Source of the DNA: Picocystis sp. L7
Taxonomy: Eukaryota > Chlorophyta > Picocystophyceae > Picocystales > Picocystaceae
Assembly: GCA_020975725.1 (NCBI GenBank)
Contig: QXJR01000027.1
Location: 248,001-312,000 of the forward strand
Direction: 5' to 3'
DNA length: 64,000 nucleotides
The notes beneath the pieces are model-generated. The model was not told where the DNA came from. It was given only the letters and a program-made list of their open reading frames with translations, and searched no databases. A program made the position numbers and the translations under genes. This document shows positions 40,396-50,540 of this stretch, one piece after another (position 1 is the first letter of the stretch; every line of letters starts with the position of its first letter).

Positions 40396-40926
40396 CTACT
40401 TTTTGCTGTGCTTCAATGCATGCAACAGTGCACTTCTCAGGACCTTGATATCGGCGTCCACTGATCCCACCGGCATGGTCAGATCTGTCGACACGTTTTT
40501 TCCTCTAAGAAACACTCGATAGGCTGGTACAGCAGTGATTCCCAATCGGCTCAGCAGTTTTTCGGTGGAAGCGTTGGTGTCTCCTTCAACCGCCAAGAAG
40601 ATGGCTTCGTTCTTGTAGTATTCCGCCATGAGTTGATACCTCGGTTTTGCGATTTTGCAGGGTCCACAGTAGGTCATGCTCGCCGAGAGCACCACCGGCT
40701 TGTCTCCTGCTTGTTCCAAGATTCGATCGAATTCTTCTTCCGATTCCAGGTCTCGGACGTCCTTCCCTTCTTCGGTTGCGTCTACACTCTTTCGGAAGAG
40801 ATCTTGAAAGAAGCTCCTGCGTTTGGTCGTGCTTCCGACCTTTCTTTTCTCCCTGCTCCTGCTTCGTCTGGTGTCCATTCTCGTCCCTCCGTTCCGCCAT
40901 GGTCCACACCCCACCGTGGTCGTCAT
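40396..40926 (-). CDS. Thioredoxin-fold protein with CGPC active site
   Basis: A 176-residue protein from the ATG at 40926; the ATG at 40878 would also fit. Residues 1-60 are Arg/Lys/Ser-rich and may be an organelle targeting leader. The thioredoxin domain follows, with the redox motif CGPC at 87-90 and the cis-proline block ITAVPAYRVF. The tryptophan that usually precedes the motif is replaced (MTYCGPCK instead of AxWCGPC), which alters the usual environment but occurs in some plant thioredoxin-like proteins. Likely a disulfide reductase, possibly in plastid or mitochondrion; location is inference. It is divergent from p115, sharing 220 bp of upstream DNA. Confidence 0.85.
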   Translation of the reverse strand: MTTTVGCGPWRNGGTRMDTRRSRSREKRKVGSTTKRRSFFQDLFRKSVDATEEGKDVRDLESEEEFDRILEQAGDKPVVLSASMTYCGPCKIAKPRYQLMAEYYKNEAIFLAVEGDTNASTEKLLSRLGITAVPAYRVFLRGKNVSTDLTMPVGSVDADIKVLRSALLHALKHSKK

Positions 40927-41146
40927 CGTGCTTGGTCTTGCACCGGTGGTCCCTCTCCTCCCCCCACTCCCTCACGAAGACGAAGGACCCGGAGAAGGGG
41001 CTGGGTCCGACCCACCTCGATCCAAGAAGGGAGTTTCTTCTCGTTTGGGATCTGGCCCAACCGAAGGGGGGTGGGTGAGTGGCAACGCTTTCGACACATC
41101 CACCAACACACGACGGACAACGCCACCTTTGATCCGACCAAAGGAG

Positions 41147-44100
41147 ATGAAAGCCTTGGATCGAGTCACCAGTGCTGCACAAGCAGCAGGGAGGTACATG
41201 GCTGGACAACCTGGAAAAGGTGAGGATGAATGCCGGCAGGAAACACGATCGCACACGAGGTACCCGACCGAGAACGACAGCCAAAGTGCACGTCCATGCG
41301 TTCCAAACGAACGAGATGCCTGGTGCCAACGAAAGAAGCCGTGCATCCGAGGCTCGATCTTCGACGCAGAATAGATTGAAACGAACAGAAATCGGACCCT
41401 CGACGCGAGGTCCACTGATATGCAACCGACAGGACCGACGGAGGCAAAGCTCCGAGGACCACTCGACGTGTGAAAGGGAGACGCGAATCGTCGCACGAGG
41501 ACGAAGTGGCCACCATGCTGACCGTAGAGTGGCTATGGACGACGATGGTGGATGCGACGAACGGACCGAACATCGCGCCGTGAACGGGGAACACCGTCCC
41601 GCACACCGTGCTTCGGATGATGGGCAGCTGATGGTGGGGCCTCCGAGTACTTGGATCAAATCGCCAACGAGATCGATCCGGAGACGAGGCGAGAAGCACT
41701 ACTCTGCTTGAGGGATGCATGCTTGGATTCCATCCGAGCAAAGGAAAGCGTCGGAACGATGGGGATTCACATCCTCATCAGCATTCTCAGGGATGAAAAG
41801 GACAAAGTGGAACTCATCGCGCCGGTGCTAGAAACCCTTGTCAATTGCATCCAACCGCTTTCAAACAAGCAAGATGCCAACAAGGGCGGAGATGTAGGTT
41901 ACATCAACTCGGAACAAGTCATTCGTGTACCAGAATCCATCGATTTGATTTTGGGACTCCTGAAGGAAGAGGACTTCTACATCAAGTACAATGCTACGCT
42001 GCTACTGTCCATACTGCTCAGGTACAATACGGGACGCCTTCAGGAATCAGTCCTGTCTTGTCCCATGGGGGTCGTGTGCATCTTGGACCTGCTTGCGGAA
42101 CAGAATGCAGTTAGAAACGAAGCCCTCAACCTTCTTCAACTTCTGAGTTCTGGTCATGCAGAAATCCAAAAGATATGTGCTTTTGAGGGTTGCTTTGTGC
42201 ACCTGCTTGAAATCTTGGAGGAAGAAGGTGGGTTGCAAGGGGGTGCCACAGTGAAGCAATGCTTGGATCTTACCAATGGTCTCGTTCGCGAGAACCGCTC
42301 TAACCAGATATATCTAAGGGAATCTTCTCTCTTGCCAAAATTTGTAGAATTGCTTAAAGGTGTGAAAGATGCATCCTTCAACAAGCAAAGGACGAAAAAC
42401 GCACTCTCCGCACTTGAAACCATCGCCATATTGTCTACTCCTTGCACCTGCCAGACAGAACAGGCAAGGCAAGGGGATACGCTGGAGTTAATAAGCAACC
42501 AGAATGCAATGGGAAAGTTGGGATTGTTGGAAGTGCTATCTGATCTTTCCCTGGCCTACGATGCTCCGTCTGTATCAGTTCTTCAGGCTGCTGCACTGCA
42601 AGCATTAAGTTTTCTACTGTTCAATAATCCTCTATGGCAAAAACACTTCCTGGGCATGCGTGTCGAAGCTGAACCTCATCGCTTCATGGATGCACTGCGA
42701 TCCTGCCTTGAAGTTTCTCTTTATTCCAGAGACGAAGCAATTGCTTACGCGTCTAATCTGTTGGCGCACGCTGTCCTCTACAATGCTAGCATGCTTGGGG
42801 CAGAATGCCTCTCATCGATTGTGCCGCTTCTGATCCCACAGCAGATGCCGAAAGGTGAAACAAGTTCAGGTTTTTCGCTGCTAGAGATATTCTGTAGTTC
42901 GTGGGGAACGCAGAACTTACAGAGCGTGTCCACCGCTGCCCTTTTGCTTGGCTATTTTGTTGAGGCCCTAGATCACAGCGAAGACATTCTTGCCTTCGTT
43001 ACAGATGATTCACAAGAGTGTGAATCTGGCAGGGTCATTCACTTTGCTTTCTCTCATCTTGCAGAACTGGGTGATACAGACGAGGAGAACGCGTCTGCCC
43101 TTCATATCCTTTACTTTTTGCTCAACCTTTGTGCGCATTGCACTGCTGCAGTGGATTCAATTTTGTCCAACGGTGAGCATCCACTGCTCTTGTTTGATCT
43201 CATGTATGCCCATAGACAGGGCAAGCTTGATAGCATCGAAGGGATGGTGTACAGAATGTCAGCCACGTTGCTTGGTACCATTCTCGTGGAATCCACAAAT
43301 GTTACGTTTGCAGGAAACAACAGTGCCTGGCAACCTGGTGCACTGATAGACCTACTGCTGTCACGCATTGGTATCTATCGTTTCTTTCGAGGTTGGGCCA
43401 ATCTTGTGAATGATTTCAGAGTACAACCCCCATTGCTTTGCAGCTTGTTTGCGGAATCTAACAAATTCCGGCTGACCCAGCCTATTGTTTCTGGATTGTA
43501 CTTGGATCATGCAAAAGCAGGCAGACTAGGGGAAAGTCTTGGAAAATGCAAGGAGCTCGTCCTTTCAACCCTTTCCACGCCGCAAGCACTCATGCACTCT
43601 GCATCCATGGCAGTTAAGGGCACCACCACCACTAGCACCGATGGCTCCGATCCAACTGGTGGTAGGAGTACCATTGAGCAGGAGCTGTCAATTCTTAGGT
43701 CTCGAAATGCATCTCTTGCCAAAGAACTTGCAGATATGGCTGCTAGCCCAACTGGAGATTCGTTGGAAGTAGGGATTTCCCATTCCAAATACAAGGGTTT
43801 GTTAGACAATAAAGTCGAGCTCGAAATTTCTCTTGAGCGCATCAGGACAGAAAATGAGGATTGGAAAGCACGATTTGAGGAGGGACAGGTGCAACTGGAA
43901 GAACTGCAGGTTTCCCTTCAACATGCCCACTCTGAAGCGGAGAGGGTAAAACAAGAGTTGTTACAGCTTTCCAACACTCATCACAGTCTTGAGCAACAGA
44001 ACCAATCTCTCCGAGAGAGCATATCCAGTCTACAAAAGACCCGCTCCACTTTGCACGATTCTAATAGTGCGGGTGTGGCTGAGAACGAAATCCAAAGGAA

Positions 44101-44284
44101 AATCGAGGAGGCGACAAATGCAGCTGTTGCAGCAGTCCAAGAAGAGCACGATGAAGCACTAAATGATTTATTGGTTTGTTTAGGTCAGTCAGAGCGAGGC
44201 GTCCAGATCCTCTCTGAGAAGTTGAGAGAACTTGGTTTGGACTCAGATCTACTGATCAGTGAGGCTACCGAGGAGGAAGAGTGA
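41147..44284 (+). CDS. USO1: p115/USO1 (plant MAG4-like) vesicle tethering factor (one intron)
   Basis: Exon 1 is 41147-41219 (MKALDRVTSAAQAAGRYMAG...) and exon 2 is 41628-44284. The 408-bp intron starts GTGAGG and ends CAG; CTGAC at 41518 is followed by no further AG (beyond those within 10 bases) until the acceptor. The 909-residue product has an armadillo head (KEEDFYIKYNATLLLSILLR; RNEALNLLQLLSSGHAEIQK; SNQIYLRESS), then a coiled-coil tail (LELEISLERIRTE-like VELEISLERIRTENEDWKAR) and the acidic C-terminus SEATEEEE, all hallmarks of p115. It tethers COPI and ER-Golgi vesicles with Rab1 and golgins. The head resembles plant MAG4 most. Without exon 1 no ATG would open the head domain. Confidence 0.93.
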
Positions 44285-44430
44285 CAAGGGCATCCAGGCA
44301 GCCCTTGCCTTTTCGAGAAGTGGTTAACCACAGTGGAAACTTTCAACTTTGCCGAGAGAGCTGGAAGTTTGCAATCGATCGGTGCATCGTATCACCCAAT
44401 CATATTGTTCTTCCGCTTGTGTTTCTTGTA

Positions 44431-45021
44431 TCACGCATTTTTTTTCTCGGACGGGACATCTTCATCCATGTTGTTCCCTTCGACTGCATATGTTGCGAAC
44501 CTTTTGAGATCGTCCACCAGGATTCGTTCTACTAGTGGACGCACGGCACTTGCAACAGGGAGCAATACATCAGGGCACTCATAAGAGATGATCAGTTCCA
44601 CCTTGCATTTTTCCACACCTTGGCTGTAGAACCTGACTGCTCCTCGATTGGACAGTCCTTCCACGCTTGTCCAGTGCACTTTCTGGTTCGGCAGAGGTGT
44701 TAGGTTCCTGGCCACCCACGAGTACTCCAACCTCTGTCCGAATGGACGGTTGAACGGTGGTTTCAGTGGATCTGTGGAGAGCGTCCAACGTGATAAGGCC
44801 GGATCTTCGTCCATGACGGTGACCGAAGTGATCCACGGCATCCAGGCTGGGATTTGTGTCCGGTCGTTCCACAGTTCGAAAGCTCTGGACACCGGTACGG
44901 GTGCTTCTACCTTGGCCACGTTATCCAACCACACCGCTCGTACTTGACATTGCCTCCGTCTCGCCTTGTCGTTCCGCTTCTTTCCGAGAGGGACCCGTGT
45001 GTGCACGAGTGCAGCCTGCAT
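44431..45021 (-). CDS. Cyanobacterial-type SRPBCC (polyketide cyclase/dehydrase) plastid protein
   Basis: A 196-residue protein from the ATG at 45021. The frame stays open further upstream, but that part holds promoter-like DNA. Residues 1-33 are Arg/Lys-rich, transit-peptide-like. The START-like domain runs from VEAPVPVSRAFELWNDRTQI through DEDPALSRWTLS, LPNQKVHWTSVEGLSNRGAV and a C-terminal DDLKRFATYA helix. These blocks match short cyclase/dehydrase proteins found throughout cyanobacteria and in chloroplasts. The fold binds small hydrophobic ligands; the role in plastids is unknown. It suggests descent from the plastid endosymbiont. A GGTTCGAACC palindrome lies 96 bp before the ATG. It converges on p115 across 146 bp. 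Confidence 0.8.
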   Translation of the reverse strand: MQAALVHTRVPLGKKRNDKARRRQCQVRAVWLDNVAKVEAPVPVSRAFELWNDRTQIPAWMPWITSVTVMDEDPALSRWTLSTDPLKPPFNRPFGQRLEYSWVARNLTPLPNQKVHWTSVEGLSNRGAVRFYSQGVEKCKVELIISYECPDVLLPVASAVRPLVERILVDDLKRFATYAVEGNNMDEDVPSEKKNA

Positions 45022-46118
45022 GGCGTCCGGGTTCGACGTGTTCTTCACCGAGGACGAAAGCTCCCGATTTCCCTCCTCGGGTTCAATGACCCCGTCGTGA
45101 AAGGAAATCGAATCGGGGTTCGAACCGGGGATTCGATGGGGGATTCGGTGGTCGACGAACCTGGACATCCAATGACGAAGACGTCCGACCGAGGCGATAG
45201 GATCGAGTCCGACCGACCATGAGAAGGGTCTTTTCCGAACTGATTCATCGATCGTTGGAAACGGACATGGAAGGAGAACCAAAAGGAGTGCAGTCATGGG
45301 AAGCTTCTGTCTGTTCTCCAAAACGTGTAAAGGGATGGTCGACCTCGATCCCGATCGTATTGCCATCCGACAACGCTTCGATTCCTCGCGGTCGACGTGG
45401 TGTGACTCACCATGCTCATGGACGCGACGCCGCAGGCCGAAGATCCTCCATGTAGCGGGCAGAAGATGCAGCGAATGCGTGGAACAGCAAATTCAGCCAA
45501 CGCACTTTGGCGATAGGGGTCACATCCCTGTCCACTGCGGATCCCCGATCCCAATCCCGATCGAATCCATCGCCACACCGCAAATGGATGGATCGTACGC
45601 GACGAAGATGGATCCTCACGAGCAGGAAACGATCACGTCTATCCTCTTCCGTTGCGTTTCGTGTCTCGGCATCCTTCATCTCTCCCGTGGGACGGAGCAC
45701 GGGTGGTGTTTGTTGTCCCTTGTTCGTGTCCAGAACCGTCCCCGACACGAGGGACCCTGACATTCCATCGTCCCATGTGACCGGGGCCAACCAATCCCCA
45801 GACTGGGACAGCCTAGGACGAGATCCTCGACGCGTCTCGTTGCGAAAAAGGAAACAAACACAAGGACTGGGCCCGGATCTCGAACCTCGGGGAAGGGGTG
45901 CGTGCAGAGGATCCCCTCGGGTGGTCTCGTCGAGGGGTCTCCCATCGTGTACCCATGGAACGTTTCGGACGATTGGATTCAAGCACGACGAGCACCACCG
46001 CGTGCGAGCTCGTCCATCTGCAAACGACGGAATCGGAGAGCAGGTAGATCGAAGTTCGAGGTCGAATAGAGACGAAGCAAGATCGATTGTACCGAACAAC
46101 AGGCCGGAGAAGCAGGCG
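45022..46118. other. Divergent promoter region between the SRPBCC gene and TANGO2
   Basis: About 1.1 kb, rich in CGATC and TCGGG steps. It includes GGTTCGAACC and several half-sites. Long frames occur on both strands but have no domain and no consistent start. Confidence 0.6.
45117..45126. promoter_or_regulatory. GGTTCGAACC palindrome upstream of the SRPBCC gene
   Basis: Third exact copy of this 10-bp palindrome, 96 bp before the minus-strand ATG at 45021. Confidence 0.35.
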
Positions 46119-46964
46119 ATGTGCGTGGCCTTCCTGCTCTTGGGTGTGCATCCTAAATATCCAGTTCTTCTTCTCACCAATCGAGACGAATACTACGATA
46201 GGCCGACCACACCAGTGCATGCGTGGGAAGATGTTCCTGGAATCGTGGCAGGTAAAGACCATGTAGGCGGAGGAACGTGGCTGGGAGTGACTGAAGGAGG
46301 GAGATTGGCACTGGTCACCAACTTTCGACAGCTCAGGCCCATGAACGGAGTGCCTTCCAGAGGGGAACTCACGGTGAACTTCCTGAAAGGAGACGACTCG
46401 CCCATGGAACACCTCGAAAAGCTCAAGAAGGACAGACACGAATATAACGGATTCAACCTGCTTGTGGCCGATCTCAAGACCATGGAAGTAGCCTACCTAT
46501 CGAACAGCGATCACATCCAAGAACCTGTTCAACTGAAACCGGGTGTGTATGGTATCGGGAACGCAGCTCTCAACTGTGGATGGCACAAAATTAAGAAAGG
46601 CACGCAGCTGCTCGAGGATATGCTCAAACAATACGGGGATCAGGAAATTCCATTGGACAACTTTATCGACCACATCCTTTCCAATGAAGAATACACAAAA
46701 GATCTCACCTCCTTGCCAAAGACAGGGTTTCCTACCGAATGGGAATATTTGCAGAGCCCCATCTTTGTAAACATTGACGAAAGAAAGCTGGACGAGTTGG
46801 GTATGAATCCTAGAGGTGAAAGTGGGTTTGGCACCAGCTCGTCTACGGTTGTGGCCTGGAGCAACGAGAATGTGCTTACCTTCATCGAAAAGTACAGAAA
46901 TAGCACAGGGAAATGGCACAAACACAACCACATGTTCCATGTGAATGGCAACTGTCTTGAATAA
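46119..46964 (+). CDS. TANGO2: TANGO2 / NRDE-family protein
   Basis: A 281-residue protein from the ATG at 46119, whose MCVAFLLLG start with Cys2 is the family standard. The defining TNRDEYYDRPT motif appears at about 28-38, followed by GGTWLGVTEGGRLALVTNFR and SRGELTVNFL. The C-terminal GTSSSTVVAWSNENVLTFIE is also typical. TANGO2 is linked to Golgi organisation, heme movement and mitochondrial metabolism in animals; the biochemical activity is debated. The stop codon lies 26 bp from that of the convergent coiled-coil gene. Confidence 0.93.
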   Translation: MCVAFLLLGVHPKYPVLLLTNRDEYYDRPTTPVHAWEDVPGIVAGKDHVGGGTWLGVTEGGRLALVTNFRQLRPMNGVPSRGELTVNFLKGDDSPMEHLEKLKKDRHEYNGFNLLVADLKTMEVAYLSNSDHIQEPVQLKPGVYGIGNAALNCGWHKIKKGTQLLEDMLKQYGDQEIPLDNFIDHILSNEEYTKDLTSLPKTGFPTEWEYLQSPIFVNIDERKLDELGMNPRGESGFGTSSSTVVAWSNENVLTFIEKYRNSTGKWHKHNHMFHVNGNCLE

Positions 46965-46990
46965 ACACATAACATCAATGCTTGCTTGGT

Positions 46991-48013
46991 TCATGTGGCC
47001 CGTTGGCCATTCAAAGTGCTACAAATGGCTTTGAGCAATTCTCCGTACCTCTTTTCTTGCGCAGCAGACCTTTCCATGTTTTCCCCTATGCCGGTGACAC
47101 ACTGCTCTATGTGCTTGATCGAAGATTGCCTGGATTTCGATTCGTTTTGCAGGGCAAGTACGCAATGCTCCAGGGACCGGAGATCATCTGCTAGCTTAGC
47201 TTGTTCACTTTCTGCTTTTACATGTTCCTCCACCAGTCTTTGAAGGACTTGGATCTTCCTCTGGATCATACCGTGCTGCTCCTGAAATTCTTCTTTGAAG
47301 ATAACAAGAGACGACAAGGTGAAGGACTCCTTTTGCCTCCGTAATTCTGCTTCTTGCAATTGCTCGATTGAGCAAGTGTTCTTATTCAGGGCAGATGCCA
47401 GCTCATGTAGTTGTTCGTTCATGTGCGGCAGTTGAGCAACCTTGGCTCTTAGCTCGGAATTCACAAGCTCTTCCACAGCTGCAAGGCAACGCTTGTTAGC
47501 GGCTGACTCGGACTCCAAGTTCGTAATCCTTTGCAGGAGTTCAACATGCAAGTGTGACTCTTTGGCGGCTTGTTGCTCTGCTATCGTAGAAACTGGACTT
47601 CCATTACTTCCAGTGCTGGTGATCATGTGATTCATAGCCTCGTCAACCACCTTCAGAGCGATTTTGGCGATTCTCTCGTCTTCAGCCATTGACAATTTTC
47701 TGTTTTTGAGCCTGCTGTTTTCTGCTTGAAGGTAAATTTCGTGCATTCTCAGCCTTGGTGGATCCAAGTCCAGTAGGGTGTGCATCTTTTGATTGGCGGT
47801 TCTGCGTTGATGCCTTTTCGTCTCAGCGTCAGCTTTTGCCGGTGTCGTTCGTCGCTCACATCTATATGACAACAACTTCGATTCCGGATCGCAAGTTGCT
47901 GCCTCCGCCTCTTGTAATCCGCACGCGCGACTGGCGAATGTTGGTCCTCGCGCGGTTGACCGTTCTCGTCCACTCCTCGAAACGTCACGCCGGGTGGACC
48001 CCCGTTCGAGCAT
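46991..48013 (-). CDS. Unrecognised coiled-coil protein, 340 residues
   Basis: An ATG-started frame on the minus strand. The first 75 residues are Arg/Ala-rich and poorly convincing. From residue 76 (KMHTLLDLDPPRLRMHEIYL) the protein is regular. It becomes a long coiled coil of about 200 residues with heptad-like Leu/Ile spacing (LLQRITNLESESAANKRCLA; IQRKIQVLQRLVEEHVKAES). The true start could therefore be the ATG inside that block, or an upstream exon could be missing. The family is not recognised; basal body, centrosomal or tethering roles are all possible for such proteins and none is supported here. Confidence 0.6.
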   Translation of the reverse strand: MLERGSTRRDVSRSGRERSTARGPTFASRACGLQEAEAATCDPESKLLSYRCERRTTPAKADAETKRHQRRTANQKMHTLLDLDPPRLRMHEIYLQAENSRLKNRKLSMAEDERIAKIALKVVDEAMNHMITSTGSNGSPVSTIAEQQAAKESHLHVELLQRITNLESESAANKRCLAAVEELVNSELRAKVAQLPHMNEQLHELASALNKNTCSIEQLQEAELRRQKESFTLSSLVIFKEEFQEQHGMIQRKIQVLQRLVEEHVKAESEQAKLADDLRSLEHCVLALQNESKSRQSSIKHIEQCVTGIGENMERSAAQEKRYGELLKAICSTLNGQRAT

Positions 48014-48283
48014 GGGTTAAACCGGGAATAATCTTTCCACGAAGCGAGGGTGTCCACAGGACAGTCCAGGGCTCGCCGAAAGGAACACCCATCGTCCGGT
48101 TGACCGGTCCTCGGGCCCGATGTGAAAGGATGGAGCTCTGGTCCATCTAAAACGCTGTTCGGGGATAAACGGACCGTTCACTGGGTACAGACGAACGTGA
48201 ACTTCTCTGAACACGTGAAACCACCACCGGTACGACCAGAACCGGGATCCCATCCTTCTCCATCAATTTCTTCCAGCAAAATG

Positions 48284-49246
48284 TCAGCGGCACACGCTCT
48301 GCATACCTAGAAAGCCACCGGTTAGTTTTCCTTCCGAAAACGAAAGCGAACTCAACACACGGACTTTGTCCTCGTCTAAAAACCAACCCGCTTCCAAGTA
48401 AAAGAACGAGTCTAATGTACCAGATGTAGACATCCACATGGATGAAGGGAGGAGCAAAGTTCCATGGTGGCCGTCGAAACTGTCTGTTCTTCCATCGTCT
48501 CCAAAGGCCTCGGTAGAACCCGTATCATTCCTGCATTTGCCAAATTGTGTCGAATGATCTTTGTCTGAAACCCAGCGCATCTTAAACAGATCTTCTCTTG
48601 CTGCTGGTCTGTCCCCAAATTCGCCGACACAAGGCCCGCCACAACCGTTCAACAGTGGCCTCCCGTTGTATTCTTCGTCGAATCTCTCCATGATAACTTC
48701 AAGGTCCAGGAGCACAATCATTCCGTCCGATGTGGTGCGGAATCTCTGGATCATTCGCACCCGTTCCTCTTTTGGCAGCTTCACCAAGCAATGGTGTACT
48801 TCCCATGTGTCATCCACAGAGATGTGCCTTGGTGCAATGCAGAAGCTCCCATTCTCAAGGCAGTGGACAGGCACTGGGCTGGTCTTGTCTTTACGTCCAT
48901 CTTCTTCAAAGGCGACAGAATCTGCCTCACACCCTACAGTAGGTATGAGTTTCCTGTTCACCCATTGCACGTGGTCTTCCATCATACGCATGCTGCATTG
49001 TGTTTGCCAGGAAGTAGGCACCATGTCCCATTCCCGGTAAGCTTCCGGGACGAAGTGGTGGGGTAATTCGAGCGCATTTCCTTTTGGATCATAGGTTACC
49101 AGTCTTCCTTCCCATTCTCCGCTAACGTTGTTTCGAAACCCAGGGTGCACAACACTTTGGATGCCTGTTTTTGCCCTTGAACTTAGCTTGCATGGCAACG
49201 ACCTCCCTCTTGTACCCGCAGGTAGACGGCCGGTACGTCCTCGCAT
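48284..49246 (-). CDS. BFA1-like chloroplast ATP synthase assembly factor (DUF3598-type)
   Basis: A 320-residue protein from the ATG at 49246; no earlier in-frame ATG exists. The first 30 residues are rich in Arg, Gly, Ser and Thr with no acidic residue, a plausible transit peptide. The core blocks SGEWEGRLVTYDPKGNALEL, VPEAYREWDMVPTSWQTQCS, KLIPTVGCEAD and EERVRMIQRFRT fit my memory of the plant BFA1 family, with the 'PxAYREW..DWQTQC' and 'LPTVGCEAD' motifs. BFA1 helps assemble the CF1 alpha/beta/gamma subunits in the stroma. The match is recalled, not searched. It is divergent from the Nudix gene. Confidence 0.6.
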   Translation of the reverse strand: MRGRTGRLPAGTRGRSLPCKLSSRAKTGIQSVVHPGFRNNVSGEWEGRLVTYDPKGNALELPHHFVPEAYREWDMVPTSWQTQCSMRMMEDHVQWVNRKLIPTVGCEADSVAFEEDGRKDKTSPVPVHCLENGSFCIAPRHISVDDTWEVHHCLVKLPKEERVRMIQRFRTTSDGMIVLLDLEVIMERFDEEYNGRPLLNGCGGPCVGEFGDRPAAREDLFKMRWVSDKDHSTQFGKCRNDTGSTEAFGDDGRTDSFDGHHGTLLLPSSMWMSTSGTLDSFFYLEAGWFLDEDKVRVLSSLSFSEGKLTGGFLGMQSVCR

Positions 49247-49652
49247 GCCGTCTTGTGCCCGTTTGTTTCGTTCAGCAGATCTTCGATCACTCTCTACCGC
49301 CAAACCTGGATTTGCCAACTTCGTCAAGGTTTGAGCTCGGTCGCACAGTGGACGAGGGTTCCTGGTCCAGGCGGTGTCTCGATTTGTTCTCGGGCCGTAC
49401 CAATGGACACAATAGAAATTCCTCGCGTTGTGACTTCGGGTCTTACTTGGGATCCATCCGACCCGACATGGGTCTACTTTTAGGCATTGACCCTTGGGGA
49501 AAGAACCGCGACCCCCAAAAGGACATCGTCACCAGACCACACTTCGGGATGCAAGGGACACGCTGCTGGGGAACCTTCCTATCCGCTGGAGGACTCGTCC
49601 AAGCATTGGAACACGCACCGCTGGAAAGTCGAAGAGGTGGAAACAGACAGGC
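49247..49652. other. Divergent promoter region between BFA1-like and Nudix genes
   Basis: About 400 bp with no convincing coding segment. The Nudix frame is open upstream through this region, but its translation there is low in conservation-like pattern. Confidence 0.55.
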
Positions 49653-50540
49653 ATGGATCGAGGCAGCGAGGAACGACAAAGTGTCGCTGATGGGAGGTCG
49701 GGAATGGAAAGAAGCGCGACCATCGAGGACACCAACGATGATGGTGAGGAGTGGGTGGATGAGGTGGACGAGAGAAACCAAGTTGTGGGACGTGTCACAA
49801 GGAAACGGGCCGTAGAAGAAGGGCTTCACCATCGAGCTGTGTACGTGTGGCTCTGCAGCAAAGGGGGTGAATTGCTCTTGCAGAGAAGAGCACGCAGCAA
49901 ACGTATCGGAGGTGGACAGTGGGACATCTCGGTCGCCGAACACCTCCTGCCTGGCGAGACTTACCGTGAGGCAGCCCGGCGAGGTCTTGCGGAAGAGTTG
50001 AACATCTCCGACATAGATCTGTCAGAGCACCCGTTCCTTGAACCGCACTACCGTCGCTTGTCTTTTCCGCTATCGAATGCGGTGGAGTCGGAGTTTGTGG
50101 CCAGTTTCATCGTGGACCGATGGTCTGCAGAGGACTTGCATGTGGATCCCGTGGAAGTAGCCGAGGTTCGTTGGTGGCGGCCCGAAGAGGTGTGTTTGCG
50201 TGTTGATTCATTCTACTGTCGCGCCTTCCCTCGCCTATGCTGTTGTGTGAGGTGTTGGGTCTCCTGCACCTTGCTCGCTGACCGGGGGTGGCGATCTACA
50301 TGGGTTGGATATCGTACTTCATGACTACTGATTCTGACGCGTTCAAATGCCTGGTCATTGGGATCGTCATCCGTTGTGACCCCCCCTTCTTGTTGCATCC
50401 ATTGTCCGTCCGTCTGCTTCATACCATATATGCAGCTGTCCCATCACCTGGATGTCTCTCCCCATTCCTTTACCCCGTGGTTTCGTGCAGAGTATCATAT
50501 GCTAGTCCAACAAGGGTTGCTACCTCGAACCTGTGTCTAG
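49653..50540 (+). CDS. Nudix hydrolase, isopentenyl-diphosphate-isomerase-like/YfcD type (one intron)
   Basis: Exon 1 is 49653-50189 and exon 2 is 50436-50540. The intron 50190-50435 starts GTGTGT, has CTGAC at 50334 and ends GCAG, phase 0. Splicing joins VRWWRPEE to LSHHLDVSPHSFTPWFRAEY, giving a normal 'FTPWF' C-terminus; unspliced, the frame ends in a Cys/Arg-rich tail of intron sequence. The 213-residue product opens with EEWVDEVDERNQVVGRVTR, the entry block of YfcD and IPP-isomerase-like Nudix proteins. A variant Nudix box GETYREAARRGLAEELNI follows, in which the usual RE pair is RG; this departure is common in that subgroup. Substrate is not predictable. Unlike the other introns here, this one is near the 3' end. 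Confidence 0.85.

Noticed and set aside
45022-45366. Upstream extension of the SRPBCC frame
   Set aside because: The extra codons contain a GGTTCGAACC promoter-type palindrome and lack family similarity; the ATG at 45021 gives a normal length.
45507-46118. Upstream extension of the TANGO2 frame
   Set aside because: The family starts with Met-Cys exactly at 46119, and the 200 extra codons look like promoter DNA.
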